Below are positions 26,050 through 34,499 of a stretch of 64,000 bases of DNA, piece after piece (position 1 is the stretch's first letter; the number at the start of each line of letters is the position of its first letter). The DNA comes from Mycolicibacterium goodii (GTDB taxonomy: Bacteria; Actinomycetota; Actinomycetes; Mycobacteriales; Mycobacteriaceae). The position numbers and the translations under genes are program-made. The DNA lies in NCBI RefSeq assembly GCF_022370755.2, contig NZ_CP092364.2:372001-436000 (forward strand), in the 5' to 3' direction. The notes beneath the pieces are model-generated. The model was not told where the DNA came from and made no database searches. It was given only the letters and a program-made list of their open reading frames with translations.

Positions 26050-27060
26050 TCACTCGAAATCCGCGACTGGTTGCGTGCGGACGAGAATGTTGCCCTTGAC
26101 CTTTCGGCTTTCAAGCGCTTCATGTGCCTCGACTATCCGGTCAAGGGGAGCGGTGAGCCCGATTCTCGGTCGGTAGCCGCGTGCGGCCAGCCACGCAGTG
26201 ACGTCCTCGACGGCTGCCCGTTTCGCAGGCGCCGGTACTGTGTACACCAACACGAAGCGAAACGCGGCGCCCGCCCGCATGGCACGGAATACAGGCACGG
26301 AAGCGAGGTCGTCGACACCGTCCACCGCATAGGTGCTGATGACTCCGCCCGGAGCGAGGCTGGCGAGATCGGTGTCGAGGTTGGACAGCAGGTCCACCTC
26401 GACGATCCGATCGACACCTGCACCTGCAGTCGCTGCCTTGATGACCGCTGCAACGTCGTTTTCGAGCATGTTGATGACGACGTCGGCGCCTGCGTCACCC
26501 GCCGCGTCGATGTCCGCTCGATCACGCACCGTCGTCGCCACCCATGCCCCGGCCCACTTGGCGAGCATTATCGCGGCGCGGCCGACCACTCCGGCCCCAC
26601 CGTGAACCAGCACCCGAAGTCCGCGAACATCGCCGTCTGCGAACAGGCAACGGTGGGCTGTCAGCGCCGGAATGCCCACGCTCGCACCGGTCTCGAACGA
26701 AACACCGGCAGGTAACGGCACGGCGCGTTCGGCGGGTACGGCGACGAACTCGGCGGCGGTGCCGGAAGGACTTCCGGACTGGGCTTCGTAAACCCACACG
26801 CGCTCACCGATCCGGTCGGCTTCGACATCCTCTCCGACTTCATCGACAACACCGGCACCATCTTGGTGGGGGATCACCCGGCCGTACTGCATCGACGCAT
26901 GAAAGCCGGTGCGCGACTTGATATCAGAGGGGTTGAGCCCCGACACTGCGAGGCGGACCCGAACCTCGCCGCGGCCGGGATGCGGTGGTGGAACTTCGCC
27001 GACGACGAGGACGTCTGCCGCCGGTCCTTGTTGCTCGTAGAACGCCGCTCTCATGCTCAT
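26050..27060 (-). CDS. Zinc-less MDR oxidoreductase, quinone reductase type
   Basis: A 336-residue medium-chain dehydrogenase/reductase of the zeta-crystallin/quinone oxidoreductase branch. The Zn ligand pattern GHE and the structural Cys cluster are absent. N-terminal GroES-like domain with SGLNPSDIKSRTG and PHQDGAGVVDEVG; Rossmann domain with VLVHGGAGVVGRAAIMLAKWAGAWV, a typical NADPH loop. ATG 27060 (or 27054) is chosen; the frame continues to 27360 without a ribosome site. It is convergent with the DUF1348 gene (11-bp gap) and divergent from the TetR gene at 27405, a likely regulator. Confidence 0.85.
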   Translation of the reverse strand: MSMRAAFYEQQGPAADVLVVGEVPPPHPGRGEVRVRLAVSGLNPSDIKSRTGFHASMQYGRVIPHQDGAGVVDEVGEDVEADRIGERVWVYEAQSGSPSGTAAEFVAVPAERAVPLPAGVSFETGASVGIPALTAHRCLFADGDVRGLRVLVHGGAGVVGRAAIMLAKWAGAWVATTVRDRADIDAAGDAGADVVINMLENDVAAVIKAATAGAGVDRIVEVDLLSNLDTDLASLAPGGVISTYAVDGVDDLASVPVFRAMRAGAAFRFVLVYTVPAPAKRAAVEDVTAWLAARGYRPRIGLTAPLDRIVEAHEALESRKVKGNILVRTQPVADFE

Positions 27061-27404
27061 GTCTTTCTGGTTCGATGTGGCGCAAGTCGGCTGTGTCGCC
27101 GCATAAAGACTGCAGTTCGGTGAGCCAGAGAGAAAGAGGCATTTCGAGTTGTCACTTATCGGCCAGAGCGATTGATGAAGTCCAGCGCGAGACCGGCGAT
27201 ATGAAACGCATTCAGCTGCCCTAACTTCACAGTCGGATGCGGCCATTCGTTTGTCCGCGAACACGTCCGAGCATATGATCGCCTGAGGCCTAGAGCTTGG
27301 GGCGTTCTGCCCTGAAGGGCTGCGCGGGGGGAGGTTTACGGATTTGATACGGCGGGGCAAGCGCAGGTGACCGTCAACATCCGAGGCCGACGAATCGCTG
27401 AGCG
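27061..27404. other. 344-bp divergent intergenic region
   Basis: Between the MDR oxidoreductase gene and the TetR gene. It has the room for promoters in both directions and for a TetR operator, but I see no convincing palindrome; only a short GCCCTGAAGGGC dyad near 27319-27330 was noted. No gene is supported here on either strand. Confidence 0.4.
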
Positions 27405-28061
27405 ATGAGCCAGCGGCGTCGTCGACGCACTCAACAGGAGCGCGTCGATGAGTCCTCGAGACGATTGATTGCGGCGGCCATCGAACTCTTCGCGAAGAAT
27501 GGCTATAACGAGACGACGGCCAAAGAGATCAGCCTGACGGCAGGGTACAGCCGCGCGATGCTGTCCGAGCGCTTCGGGAGCAAGAGGGTCATCCTCGAGG
27601 CCATCATGTCGGAGTACGAGAGTCGCTCGGCAGGCGATCTGGGGGCACACCCATCCGGATTCGACAGGGTGATGGCCTCGGTCAACGGCGTGTGCCGCGT
27701 GGCGCTCGAAGATCCTGGATTCACCAGAGCGGTGTCGGTGATGAGTTTTGGAGCCGTGCATGACGAAGGTGATCTGCGAGACCGGATTCGCCAGTGGTTG
27801 TTCGGCATGCGTCAGACTCTGTGTGATGCTCTCCGGGCCGGAGTCTCCGATGGTTCCATCGACAGTGCCGTGGACCCCGACGGTGTAGCGCTGAAAATCA
27901 TGATGGCATGGGCAGGTTTCGACTTCTACTGGATCGTGTTGCCTGAGTTCGTGGATTATGTCGCGGGAGTGCACGAGTGGCGGCAGCGGATCATCGACAC
28001 ACTGCGGCCGGATGTGGACTCCGGAGCGCGCATTGAGTCGCCTGCTGTCGAACGCGATTGA
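27405..28061 (+). CDS. TetR-family regulator, copy A
   Basis: A 218-residue repressor with an N-terminal helix-turn-helix domain (about 15-60; NETTAKEISLTAGYSRAMLSERFGSKRVILEAI). The C-terminal ligand domain includes DRVMASVNGVCRVAL and DLRDRIRQWLFGMR. It is a clear paralogue of the TetR encoded at 31420-32034: both share the SRAM(L/V)(S/A)ERFG recognition helix and the DGS(I/V)..SVDPDG block. Divergent from the MDR gene, it may repress that gene or the old yellow enzyme operon. A hairpin terminator directly follows its stop. Confidence 0.88.
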   Translation: MSQRRRRRTQQERVDESSRRLIAAAIELFAKNGYNETTAKEISLTAGYSRAMLSERFGSKRVILEAIMSEYESRSAGDLGAHPSGFDRVMASVNGVCRVALEDPGFTRAVSVMSFGAVHDEGDLRDRIRQWLFGMRQTLCDALRAGVSDGSIDSAVDPDGVALKIMMAWAGFDFYWIVLPEFVDYVAGVHEWRQRIIDTLRPDVDSGARIESPAVERD

Positions 28062-28081
28062 GCCGTCGCCTCGGACGGCTC
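28060..28081 (+). terminator. Hairpin after TetR copy A
   Basis: Arms GAGCCGTC (28060-28067) and GACGGCTC (28074-28081) with a 6-base loop, starting within the stop codon of TetR copy A. There is no T-run; such stems are the common form of intrinsic terminator in mycobacteria. Confidence 0.55.
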
Positions 28082-28254
28082 GCCGGGCAACCACGGAAGT
28101 TCGTAAATGGAAGTGTCTTGGCCAGGAGGCAGCGGATTCAGCGACGGCAGCCAATGACGACAGGCGCGACCATCCAATCGGCGGAGGCGATGAGTGTAAT
28201 CGTTGGTGACGATGGAAAGCCGCCATGAGCATCGCAGGCTCCTACCATGGGCCC

Positions 28255-29196
28255 GTGGAGATACGTCAGCTTGAAGCGTTCGTGGCTGTTGCCACGAAGC
28301 TGCATTTCGGGCGGGCGGCAGAGGCGCTGCACATGGGTCAGCCCACGCTCAGTGACATGATTCGGCGTCTGGAGCGTGAGATGGGTACGCCGCTCCTACG
28401 GCGGACCACCCGCCGCGTGACGCTCACGAGTGCGGGATCTGAGTTGCTGGAACGCGCAAAGCGCATTCTTGACGAGATCGCCGCAGCGGGCGTTGCGGTG
28501 CAACGAGTGGGGCGCGGCGACGCCGGCACCATCCGGTTGGGCATCACACCGCTGGCGGCGCCGATACTCGCACCCCATCTGGTTCAGGAGTTCCGCGCTC
28601 GGGCGCCCGATGTCGAGGTCGAAATCCGGCGTATGTGGTTGTTCCACCTGGAACAGGCGCTGGCCGAGGGCGAGGTCGACGTGGCGGTCACGTGCGGGAT
28701 CGTGCCCGACCCTCCCAACGGCGTCAGCGAGGTGATCTGCGGCGAACCGTTGCTGGTGAGTATCCGTGCAGATCACCCACTGGCCGAACGCGATTCCGTG
28801 ACGTTGACGGATCTGGCCGAACAGACACTCGGCATCCAGAGCGAGGCGTTGTTCCCCGCGTGGGTCCTCGCTCAACGTCAGGCGCTGGAAACTGCGTGCA
28901 TTTCGCCGCGAACCGTCGAACTCGCTGACAATCACGTCGCGGCGGCCACCTGGCCTAGCCAACCGGAGATCGACTGGATTCTGACGACACGTTCGATAGT
29001 GCAACCGGAGATGGCAGCGGTGGTCCGTCCCGTGACTTTTCCGCGGCTGGTTCCGTACACACTGCAATGGCGCCCGGAACGAACTCCGAGCGCCGCGGTG
29101 ACCCGGTTCGTCGGTATGACACGTGAGGCAATACCGCCGGGCTGGTCCAAGGTCCGTGATCCGGAGCCTCATCGGATTGATCGGGATCGGCGGTGA
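28255..29196 (+). CDS. LysR-family regulator, copy A
   Basis: A 313-residue LysR regulator: winged helix (about 1-60, VEIRQLEAFVAVA, HMGQPTLSDMIRRLEREMG) and a substrate-binding domain with TIRLGITPLAAPILAPHLV. GTG 28255 gives the family-standard N-terminus; ATG 28225, with GGAAAG upstream, is an alternative. It shares more than half its residues with the LysR encoded at 32216-33151, including the unusual ELFPxWVLAQ region. The effector would bind in the ~residue 90-290 domain. It lies between TetR copy A and the second DUF1348 gene, all on the same strand. Confidence 0.87.
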   Translation: MEIRQLEAFVAVATKLHFGRAAEALHMGQPTLSDMIRRLEREMGTPLLRRTTRRVTLTSAGSELLERAKRILDEIAAAGVAVQRVGRGDAGTIRLGITPLAAPILAPHLVQEFRARAPDVEVEIRRMWLFHLEQALAEGEVDVAVTCGIVPDPPNGVSEVICGEPLLVSIRADHPLAERDSVTLTDLAEQTLGIQSEALFPAWVLAQRQALETACISPRTVELADNHVAAATWPSQPEIDWILTTRSIVQPEMAAVVRPVTFPRLVPYTLQWRPERTPSAAVTRFVGMTREAIPPGWSKVRDPEPHRIDRDRR

Positions 29197-29321
29197 GATC
29201 TATGCGCCGTTCCCGCTTTATCTCGTGTCGGACCACAGGCAACCTGTGAGGGCGAGGTGGCGCGACACCCTCCGCCTCGCAGGAACAAGTGACCCAACAT
29301 CTATGCGGAGGCGTTTATCTG

Positions 29322-29789
29322 ATGACATCCGACGAGGTGCGCGTCCCGCTGCCGCCATTCGACCTGCAGTCCGCGTTGCAGAAGGTCCAGGGCGCCGAAG
29401 ACGCGTGGAACACCTGCGATCCCGTTAGGGTGAGCAAGGCCTATACGCGGGACAGCCTGTGGCGCAACCGCAACATTTTCGTCACCGGTCGTGACGAAAT
29501 CGTCGAGTTTCTGGAGGAAAAATGGGAACGCGAGCTTGACTACTCGCTACGCAAGAGCCTCTGGGACTTTCACGGGAATCGTATCGCGGTGCGGTTTCAG
29601 TACGAGTGTCGGGACGCGGCCGGACAGTGGTGGCGCAGTTACGGAAATGAGCTATGGGAGTTTGCCGACAACGGCCTGATGCGCCGACGCGAGGCAAGTA
29701 TCAATGACCTCCCCATCGACGAATCTGAGCGCCGCTACTTCGGTTCTCGGTCGGAGGCCGAACGCAGCCATGACATCCCGCTGCGCTGA
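29322..29789 (+). CDS. DUF1348 (NTF2-fold) protein, canonical copy
   Basis: A 155-residue NTF2-fold protein matching the DUF1348 pattern closely: [49 protein letters not shown] and [23 protein letters not shown] 29322 has GGAGG 9 bases upstream. It is the orthodox member; the copy at 25565 has drifted. Family function is unknown (ligand binding or enzymatic). Located just after LysR copy A and before the broken deformylase. Confidence 0.85.
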   Translation: MTSDEVRVPLPPFDLQSALQKVQGAEDAWNTCDPVRVSKAYTRDSLWRNRNIFVTGRDEIVEFLEEKWERELDYSLRKSLWDFHGNRIAVRFQYECRDAAGQWWRSYGNELWEFADNGLMRRREASINDLPIDESERRYFGSRSEAERSHDIPLR

Positions 29790-29873
29790 CCCGGATCCGG
29801 CCCGAACATCGGTGGATGGTTTTCGCGCCGGGACCCGTTTATCTTGTGGACGCCGCCCGAAGGGAGTGACGTG

Positions 29874-30418
29874 ATGACGGTCCGGCCGATCCCGGTGTGG
29901 GAGACCCGATCCTGCATATCCCGACCAATCTATACCGATGGATGACCGGCTGGAATTCACCGAGACGAGACGACGCCTCATCGCCGACATGAAGGACACC
30001 CTGAGAGGGTCTGGTGGCGTCGGGCTCTCGGCCAACCAGATCGGCTCAACGGACCGGATATTCGTTTACGACTGTCCAGAGTCCGCGTCTTGAGCGGCGT
30101 AGCGGTGTCGTCATCAATCCGGTGCTGGAACAGCACCACATTCCAGACTGCCCACCGGATGACACCGGCGACATCGAGGGTTGTCTGTCCGTGCCCGGTT
30201 TGATGTTCCCCGTACCACGTGCAGAGTGGGCTCGGGTGCGTGGTTTCGACGTCCACGGACAGCCGATCGTGATCGAAGGAACCGGGCTGTTCGCCCGGAT
30301 GCTTCAACACGAAGTGGCTTATCTTGATGGGCGGTTGTACGTCGACCAACTTGTCGAGCCCGAGATGCGTTGTGCGACGTGGACGCCGGGAGTGGACCGG
30401 CACCCGTTCAGATTGTGA
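29874..30418 (+). pseudogene. Peptide deformylase gene with frameshifts
   Basis: A remnant of a peptide deformylase gene. It starts as MTVRPIPV (29874, with AAGGGAG upstream), then a one-base loss near 29897 shifts the frame to [11 protein letters not shown] second shift puts [17 protein letters not shown] and VGLSANQIG in another frame (from 29938, stop 30091). A third restores [21 protein letters not shown] and QHEVAYLDG through 30418. The catalytic QHExxH is HEVAY here: the second metal-binding His is Tyr. Three shifts plus a lost ligand argue that this is dead; the functional copy must lie elsewhere. Confidence 0.85.
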
Positions 30419-30556
30419 CCTTCGTGGTACGAGGCGGCCATGAAAATTCTTCACTTGTACCGATCAGTGTGATTCGGTATTCGGTGTTGTTCACGGCGGA
30501 TTCGGTGACGCATGCTGGTCGCGAACAGTTCCGCACACTCGAGATGAGGATCAACA

Positions 30557-31423
30557 ATGTCTGTCTTCGGCACGCGTCATCGCACCGTATCCATCGATGG
30601 TCTTGACGTGTTCTACCGGGAGGCCGGTGACCCGTCAAGGCCGACGTTGTTGTTGCTGCACGGCTTTCCGTCAAGTTCGCACATGTTCCGCGACCTGATT
30701 CCCGCGCTGGCTGACGACTATCACCTCGTCGCACCCGACCACATCGGTTTCGGGCAGTCGGCGATGCCGTCGGTGAACCAGTTCACCTACAGCTTCGACC
30801 GCCTTACCGAGATCACCTCGAAGTTGATCGATCGTCTTGGCCTGGAACGGTTCGCCATCTATATCCATGACTACGGTGCACCAATCGGCTTGCGCATCGC
30901 CAGCGCCCACCCAGAGCGCATCACCGCCATCATCACTCAGAGCGGCAATGCCTACATGGAGGGTTTCACGGCGTTCTGGGACCGGCTGTTCGCCCATGCC
31001 AAGGACCGCGCTGCCAATGAAGACTCCGTGCGGGAGTATTTCACCGCCGAAACCACCAAATGGCAATACACACACGGGGTTCCTGCCGACCGACTCGACC
31101 GCATCGCCCCTGAGGCGTGGATGCTCGACCAGGCCGGACTGGACCGGAAGGGCAACGACGCGATCCAGTTGCAGTTGTTCTGGGACTACCAGTTCAACCT
31201 CGACGGATACCCGAAGTTCCAGGAGTACTTTCGCACCTACCGCCCGCCCCTTTTGGTCACCTGGGGCCGTAACGACGAGATCTTCGGTGCGGCGGGCGCC
31301 GAGGCATTCCGCAAGGATCTTCCGGATGGCGAGTACCACCTGCTCGATGCCGGTCACTTCGCATTGGAGACTCACGGTGAGGAGATCAGCGGCTACATCC
31401 GCGACTTCCTGGGCCGGCTCTAA
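30557..31423 (+). CDS. Alpha/beta hydrolase with Asp nucleophile
   Basis: A 288-residue alpha/beta hydrolase of the epoxide hydrolase / haloalkane dehalogenase group. Oxyanion motif LLLLHGFPSSSH, nucleophile elbow YIHDYGAPIG with Asp instead of Ser, cap domain about 140-210, and the final catalytic His in DAGHFALE. The acid Asp/Glu follows GRNDEIF. These fit a hydrolase that forms an alkyl-enzyme ester. Its last 4 bases overlap the end of the convergent TetR copy B. Confidence 0.87.
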   Translation: MSVFGTRHRTVSIDGLDVFYREAGDPSRPTLLLLHGFPSSSHMFRDLIPALADDYHLVAPDHIGFGQSAMPSVNQFTYSFDRLTEITSKLIDRLGLERFAIYIHDYGAPIGLRIASAHPERITAIITQSGNAYMEGFTAFWDRLFAHAKDRAANEDSVREYFTAETTKWQYTHGVPADRLDRIAPEAWMLDQAGLDRKGNDAIQLQLFWDYQFNLDGYPKFQEYFRTYRPPLLVTWGRNDEIFGAAGAEAFRKDLPDGEYHLLDAGHFALETHGEEISGYIRDFLGRL

Positions 31424-32034
31424 GAGAAAGGACGAAGTACCTCCTGGACCCAGTCGCGCCAGCGCAGAACGGTCGAAGGAAGGTCGATCTGCTCCGGCAT
31501 CATGATGGACCAGTAGGCATAGCCGATGCCGGCCGTCAGAGCTTCCCGGCTGAGTCCATCCGGGTCGACACTACCCGTCACCGAGCCGTCACTCAGCCCG
31601 ATTTCGATACCATCTCGGATCACGGCGCGTAATCGGTTGAGCCACTGCCGGATACGATCACGCAGCTCGCCATTGTCGTGCATTGCCTCGAAGCTGACGA
31701 TGAACATCGCCCGTGCGAACATCGGGTCGTCGTTGATCAGGCGACAGAGCCCGTTGACCGGTGTGAGCGCTCTGTCGAAGCCGCTGGACTGCTCGCCTGC
31801 GTCAACGGTGACCCGGCTCTCATAGTCATCGAGCAGGGCTTCGAGCAGGGCATCCTTGCCGCCGAACCGTTCAGCGACCATCGCGCGGCTGTAACCCGCA
31901 CGCAGTCCGATGTCCTTGGCGGTCGTTTTTACATAGCCCTTCTCGTTGATCAGCTCGACGGCCGCCGCGGCGAGACGTCGCGCCGATTCGTCCGCCCGGT
32001 CACGCTGTGTCCGCCGCTGCACAGGACCGGTCAT
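31420..32034 (-). CDS. TetR-family regulator, copy B
   Basis: A 204-residue TetR repressor, paralogue of copy A (27405). Helix-turn-helix about 15-60 (KTTAKDIGLRAGYSRAMVAERFGGKDALLEALL); C-terminal domain with SGFDRALTPVNGLCRLI and ELRDRIRQWLNRLR. ATG 32034 is preferred over an extension to 32130. It is convergent with the hydrolase gene and divergent from LysR copy B, so the 181-bp gap probably holds its operator; an inverted repeat there fits. Confidence 0.87.
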   Translation of the reverse strand: MTGPVQRRTQRDRADESARRLAAAAVELINEKGYVKTTAKDIGLRAGYSRAMVAERFGGKDALLEALLDDYESRVTVDAGEQSSGFDRALTPVNGLCRLINDDPMFARAMFIVSFEAMHDNGELRDRIRQWLNRLRAVIRDGIEIGLSDGSVTGSVDPDGLSREALTAGIGYAYWSIMMPEQIDLPSTVLRWRDWVQEVLRPFS

Positions 32035-32178
32035 CGGAGGTTTTCTCGTGCCTCGCAGTTGCGGCTGTCCCGTTCGCCCGCTCGTCGATCCACCCTCATG
32101 GCGCGATGGTCCCCTCTCGAGAGTTCTCACTTCACGCTGATCTGGCGCGGATCATACGCGCCCGAGGATTGGTCAAAT

Positions 32179-32206
32179 ATTGCTTGCTTGTGTACAGGCA
32201 AGTAAT
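32179..32206. promoter_or_regulatory. Inverted repeat upstream of LysR copy B
   Basis: ATTGCTTGC (32179-32187) and GCAAGTAAT (32198-32206) form 9-bp arms with one mismatch around a 10-base spacer. It ends 10 bases before the LysR copy B start, in the gap shared with TetR copy B. A TetR or LysR operator is likely. Confidence 0.5.
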
Positions 32207-32215
32207 ATCGACGCC

Positions 32216-33151
32216 GTGGAGCTCCGCCAACTCGAAGCGTTCGTCGCAGTAGCCTCCGAGTTGCACTTCGGGCGTGCCGCAGAGAAGCTCCACATGGGCC
32301 AGCCCACCCTGAGTGACCTGGTGCGTCGACTAGAGCGCGAGATGGGCACGCCCCTGCTCACGCGTACCACCCGACGGGTCGCGCTGACGAGCGCCGGGGC
32401 AGAATTCCAGCAGCGCGCAAACACCATCTTGGCTGAGGTCGCCGCTGCCGCCGCCGTCGTGAAGCAGTGGGCAGACGGCGATGTCGGCACCGTTCGCCTG
32501 GGCATAACACCCCCGGTGGCACCCGCCCTGCCCGGGCACCTGGCCGCCGTGATGCGCCACGAAGCACCCGGGGTCGATCTTGTCATGCGGCGAATGTGGT
32601 TGAACGACTTGTGCTCTGCGCTCCTCGACGGTCAGGTGGACGTCGCGATGACCTGCGGCCCGGTACCGGCCCAACTGGGTGTGGTCAGCGAAGTGTTATG
32701 CGGGGAACCGCTGTTCGTGGGCTTGAGAGCGGGTCACCGACTCGCCGCGAAGGACGAGGTGGACCTCCTCGACCTCGCCGACGCGACGCTCGGCATGCAC
32801 AGTGACGCGTTGTTCCCGACGTGGGTTCTCGCGCAGAAACGCGTGCTGCGTCTCGCGGGTGTGCGCCCACCCGTTGCCGAACTTGCCGACACCGACTTTT
32901 CGGCATTGAAGTGGTTGACCCAGTCGAATGTGGACTGGATCCTGACGACGACATCCGCGGCTACACCCGGCATCTCAGCGGCTATCCGGCCGGTGACGCC
33001 CCAGCACACCGCGGAGACGATGCTGCATTGGCTACCCAGCCGTGAACCGGATGTGGCAGTGCGACGGTTCGTGCGGATGGCGCTGTCGGCAAACATGCCG
33101 CCTGGCTTTGTTCGTCGGAAGGGTACGCCGAGGTGTTTGAAGGCTTCCTAA
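32216..33151 (+). CDS. LysR-family regulator, copy B
   Basis: A 311-residue LysR regulator, paralogue of copy A at 28255. The winged helix reads VELRQLEAFVAVASELHFGRAAEKLHMGQPTLSDLVRRLEREMG, followed by a ligand-binding domain (VRLGITPPVAPALPGH, LFPTWVLAQKR). GTG 32216 gives the standard start; a TTG at 32180 would run through the inverted repeat. No structural gene directly follows, so its targets are elsewhere, perhaps the hydrolase or the old yellow enzyme operon. Confidence 0.87.
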   Translation: MELRQLEAFVAVASELHFGRAAEKLHMGQPTLSDLVRRLEREMGTPLLTRTTRRVALTSAGAEFQQRANTILAEVAAAAAVVKQWADGDVGTVRLGITPPVAPALPGHLAAVMRHEAPGVDLVMRRMWLNDLCSALLDGQVDVAMTCGPVPAQLGVVSEVLCGEPLFVGLRAGHRLAAKDEVDLLDLADATLGMHSDALFPTWVLAQKRVLRLAGVRPPVAELADTDFSALKWLTQSNVDWILTTTSAATPGISAAIRPVTPQHTAETMLHWLPSREPDVAVRRFVRMALSANMPPGFVRRKGTPRCLKAS

Positions 33152-33207
33152 AAGTAGACATCTGAGGCGCGGTAATCCGTGGCAGAGAGCGAGGTACTGT
33201 CTGACGC

Positions 33208-33783
33208 ATGCGTCGGCCATACCATCACGGGGATCTGAAAGAAGCAGTTCTTTCCGCCGCGATGGCCAAGATCGAGAGCGATGGTGTGGCGGCGCTGTCG
33301 CTCCGAGACCTCGCACGCGAGTGCGGCGTAAGCCCTTCGGCGCCGCAGAAGCACTTCGCGACCAAGCAGGACCTACTGCTGGCACTCGCGCTACGGGGCT
33401 ACGCCGATCTTGGCGATGTGGTGGCAGGCCTGAAACTCGAGCTACCCGTCGAGAGTGCGTTGATGGCTCTCGGCAAAGCCTACTGCTCCTATGTCGCCGA
33501 GCATCCCGTTCTGATCCAGCTGATGTACGCGCCTCCTTCCGAAGGTGGCGTCGAGCCTCGGGAAGAGGCATTCAGGCGGGCGTTTCGTCCCTTGGAGGAG
33601 GTCCTTGACCTCGCCCGCGAACGCGGCGATATCGTGAAGAGCCGCAAGCTCGTCGACACATTCGTTCACGTAGTCCTGCGCGGGCTTGGCACCTCGGTTT
33701 CGAGCGGGTTCTTCGGTATGCCGGACGACGCGATATCCAGGAGTGTCGTTCGCCTGATGCTCACTGGCCTGCAGCCCCGTTGA
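33208..33783 (+). CDS. TetR-family regulator, WHG type
   Basis: A 191-residue regulator with helix-turn-helix (about 8-55, LSLRDLARECGVSPSAPQKHF) starting from the typical RRPYHHGDLKEAVL, and a WHG-type C-terminal domain (YCSYVAEHPVLIQLMYAPP). ATG 33208. Unrelated in detail to copies A and B. Its final 23 bases overlap the end of the convergent sigma-factor gene. Confidence 0.85.
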   Translation: MRRPYHHGDLKEAVLSAAMAKIESDGVAALSLRDLARECGVSPSAPQKHFATKQDLLLALALRGYADLGDVVAGLKLELPVESALMALGKAYCSYVAEHPVLIQLMYAPPSEGGVEPREEAFRRAFRPLEEVLDLARERGDIVKSRKLVDTFVHVVLRGLGTSVSSGFFGMPDDAISRSVVRLMLTGLQPR

Positions 33784-34372
33784 GACCCGGTGTCTTGTCC
33801 CTGGTTGGCCGGCATGCCAGTTGGGCACGTACCCGACGCCGCGCCCGGTGGAGGCGGGACATGACCGTGCCCACGGGAACCTCCATCAAGCTGGCCACTT
33901 CGCGAAGCGGATAGCCTTCGACGTCGACGTAGTAAAGAATCAGGCGGCTGTCGCGTGACAAGGCGCACATTGCCGTGACAAGGTCGCTGCGGGGAAGTGC
34001 TGCCAGAACGTCATCCTCGGCTGATGCATGAAGAACCGTGGTTTGCGTGGACCCGCTCGCCAGCAGCATTCGACTGCTGATGTCGTCAGCGAGGACTTCT
34101 GACGGTCGAGACGCTTGCCGTCGATGATTGCTTATCCACTGATTGCGCATGATGCGTCGCAACCATGCCTTTAAATTCGTTCCCGGGCGGAATCGATGGA
34201 ATCCCGAGTATGCGTGCAGCAGTGTGTCCTGCACCAAGTCCTCTGCGTCGGCGTGGGTGCGTGTGAGCCGTTTGGCGTCTCGGAGAAGTAGCTCGACGAG
34301 CGGGAAGACTTCACACGCGAAAACGGATGCCCCCGTGGATCCGCTCGAGCGGTCGGCCTCCAAATCAGCCAT
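33761..34372 (-). CDS. ECF sigma factor, SigH/SigR-like
   Basis: A 203-residue sigma-70 family factor. Region 2 (about 20-90): AEDLVQDTLLHAYSGFHRFRPGTNLKAWLRRIMRNQWISNHRR, matching SigH/SigR of actinobacteria. Region 4 (about 130-185): YYVDVEGYPLREVASLMEVPVGTVMSRLHRARRRV. Normal partners of this group are zinc-binding anti-sigma (RshA/RsrA-like) genes, but none is found next to it; the SDR gene 127 bp upstream is not one. ATG 34372 (GTG 34381 possible). Controls an unknown regulon, perhaps disulfide or heat stress. Confidence 0.85.
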   Translation of the reverse strand: MADLEADRSSGSTGASVFACEVFPLVELLLRDAKRLTRTHADAEDLVQDTLLHAYSGFHRFRPGTNLKAWLRRIMRNQWISNHRRQASRPSEVLADDISSRMLLASGSTQTTVLHASAEDDVLAALPRSDLVTAMCALSRDSRLILYYVDVEGYPLREVASLMEVPVGTVMSRLHRARRRVRAQLACRPTRDKTPGLNGAAGQ

Positions 34373-34499
34373 GAGCCACACGCAGTGGGAGGGGTCGGGC
34401 AGCCTTGGTCGTGAGCATGCCCTGATGGCGTGGGGACGGTCGTGGACGGTGTTTCGTCATGGTGGGTCGGTGCTTTCTCTTCTGGGTGATGTCGCGCAG

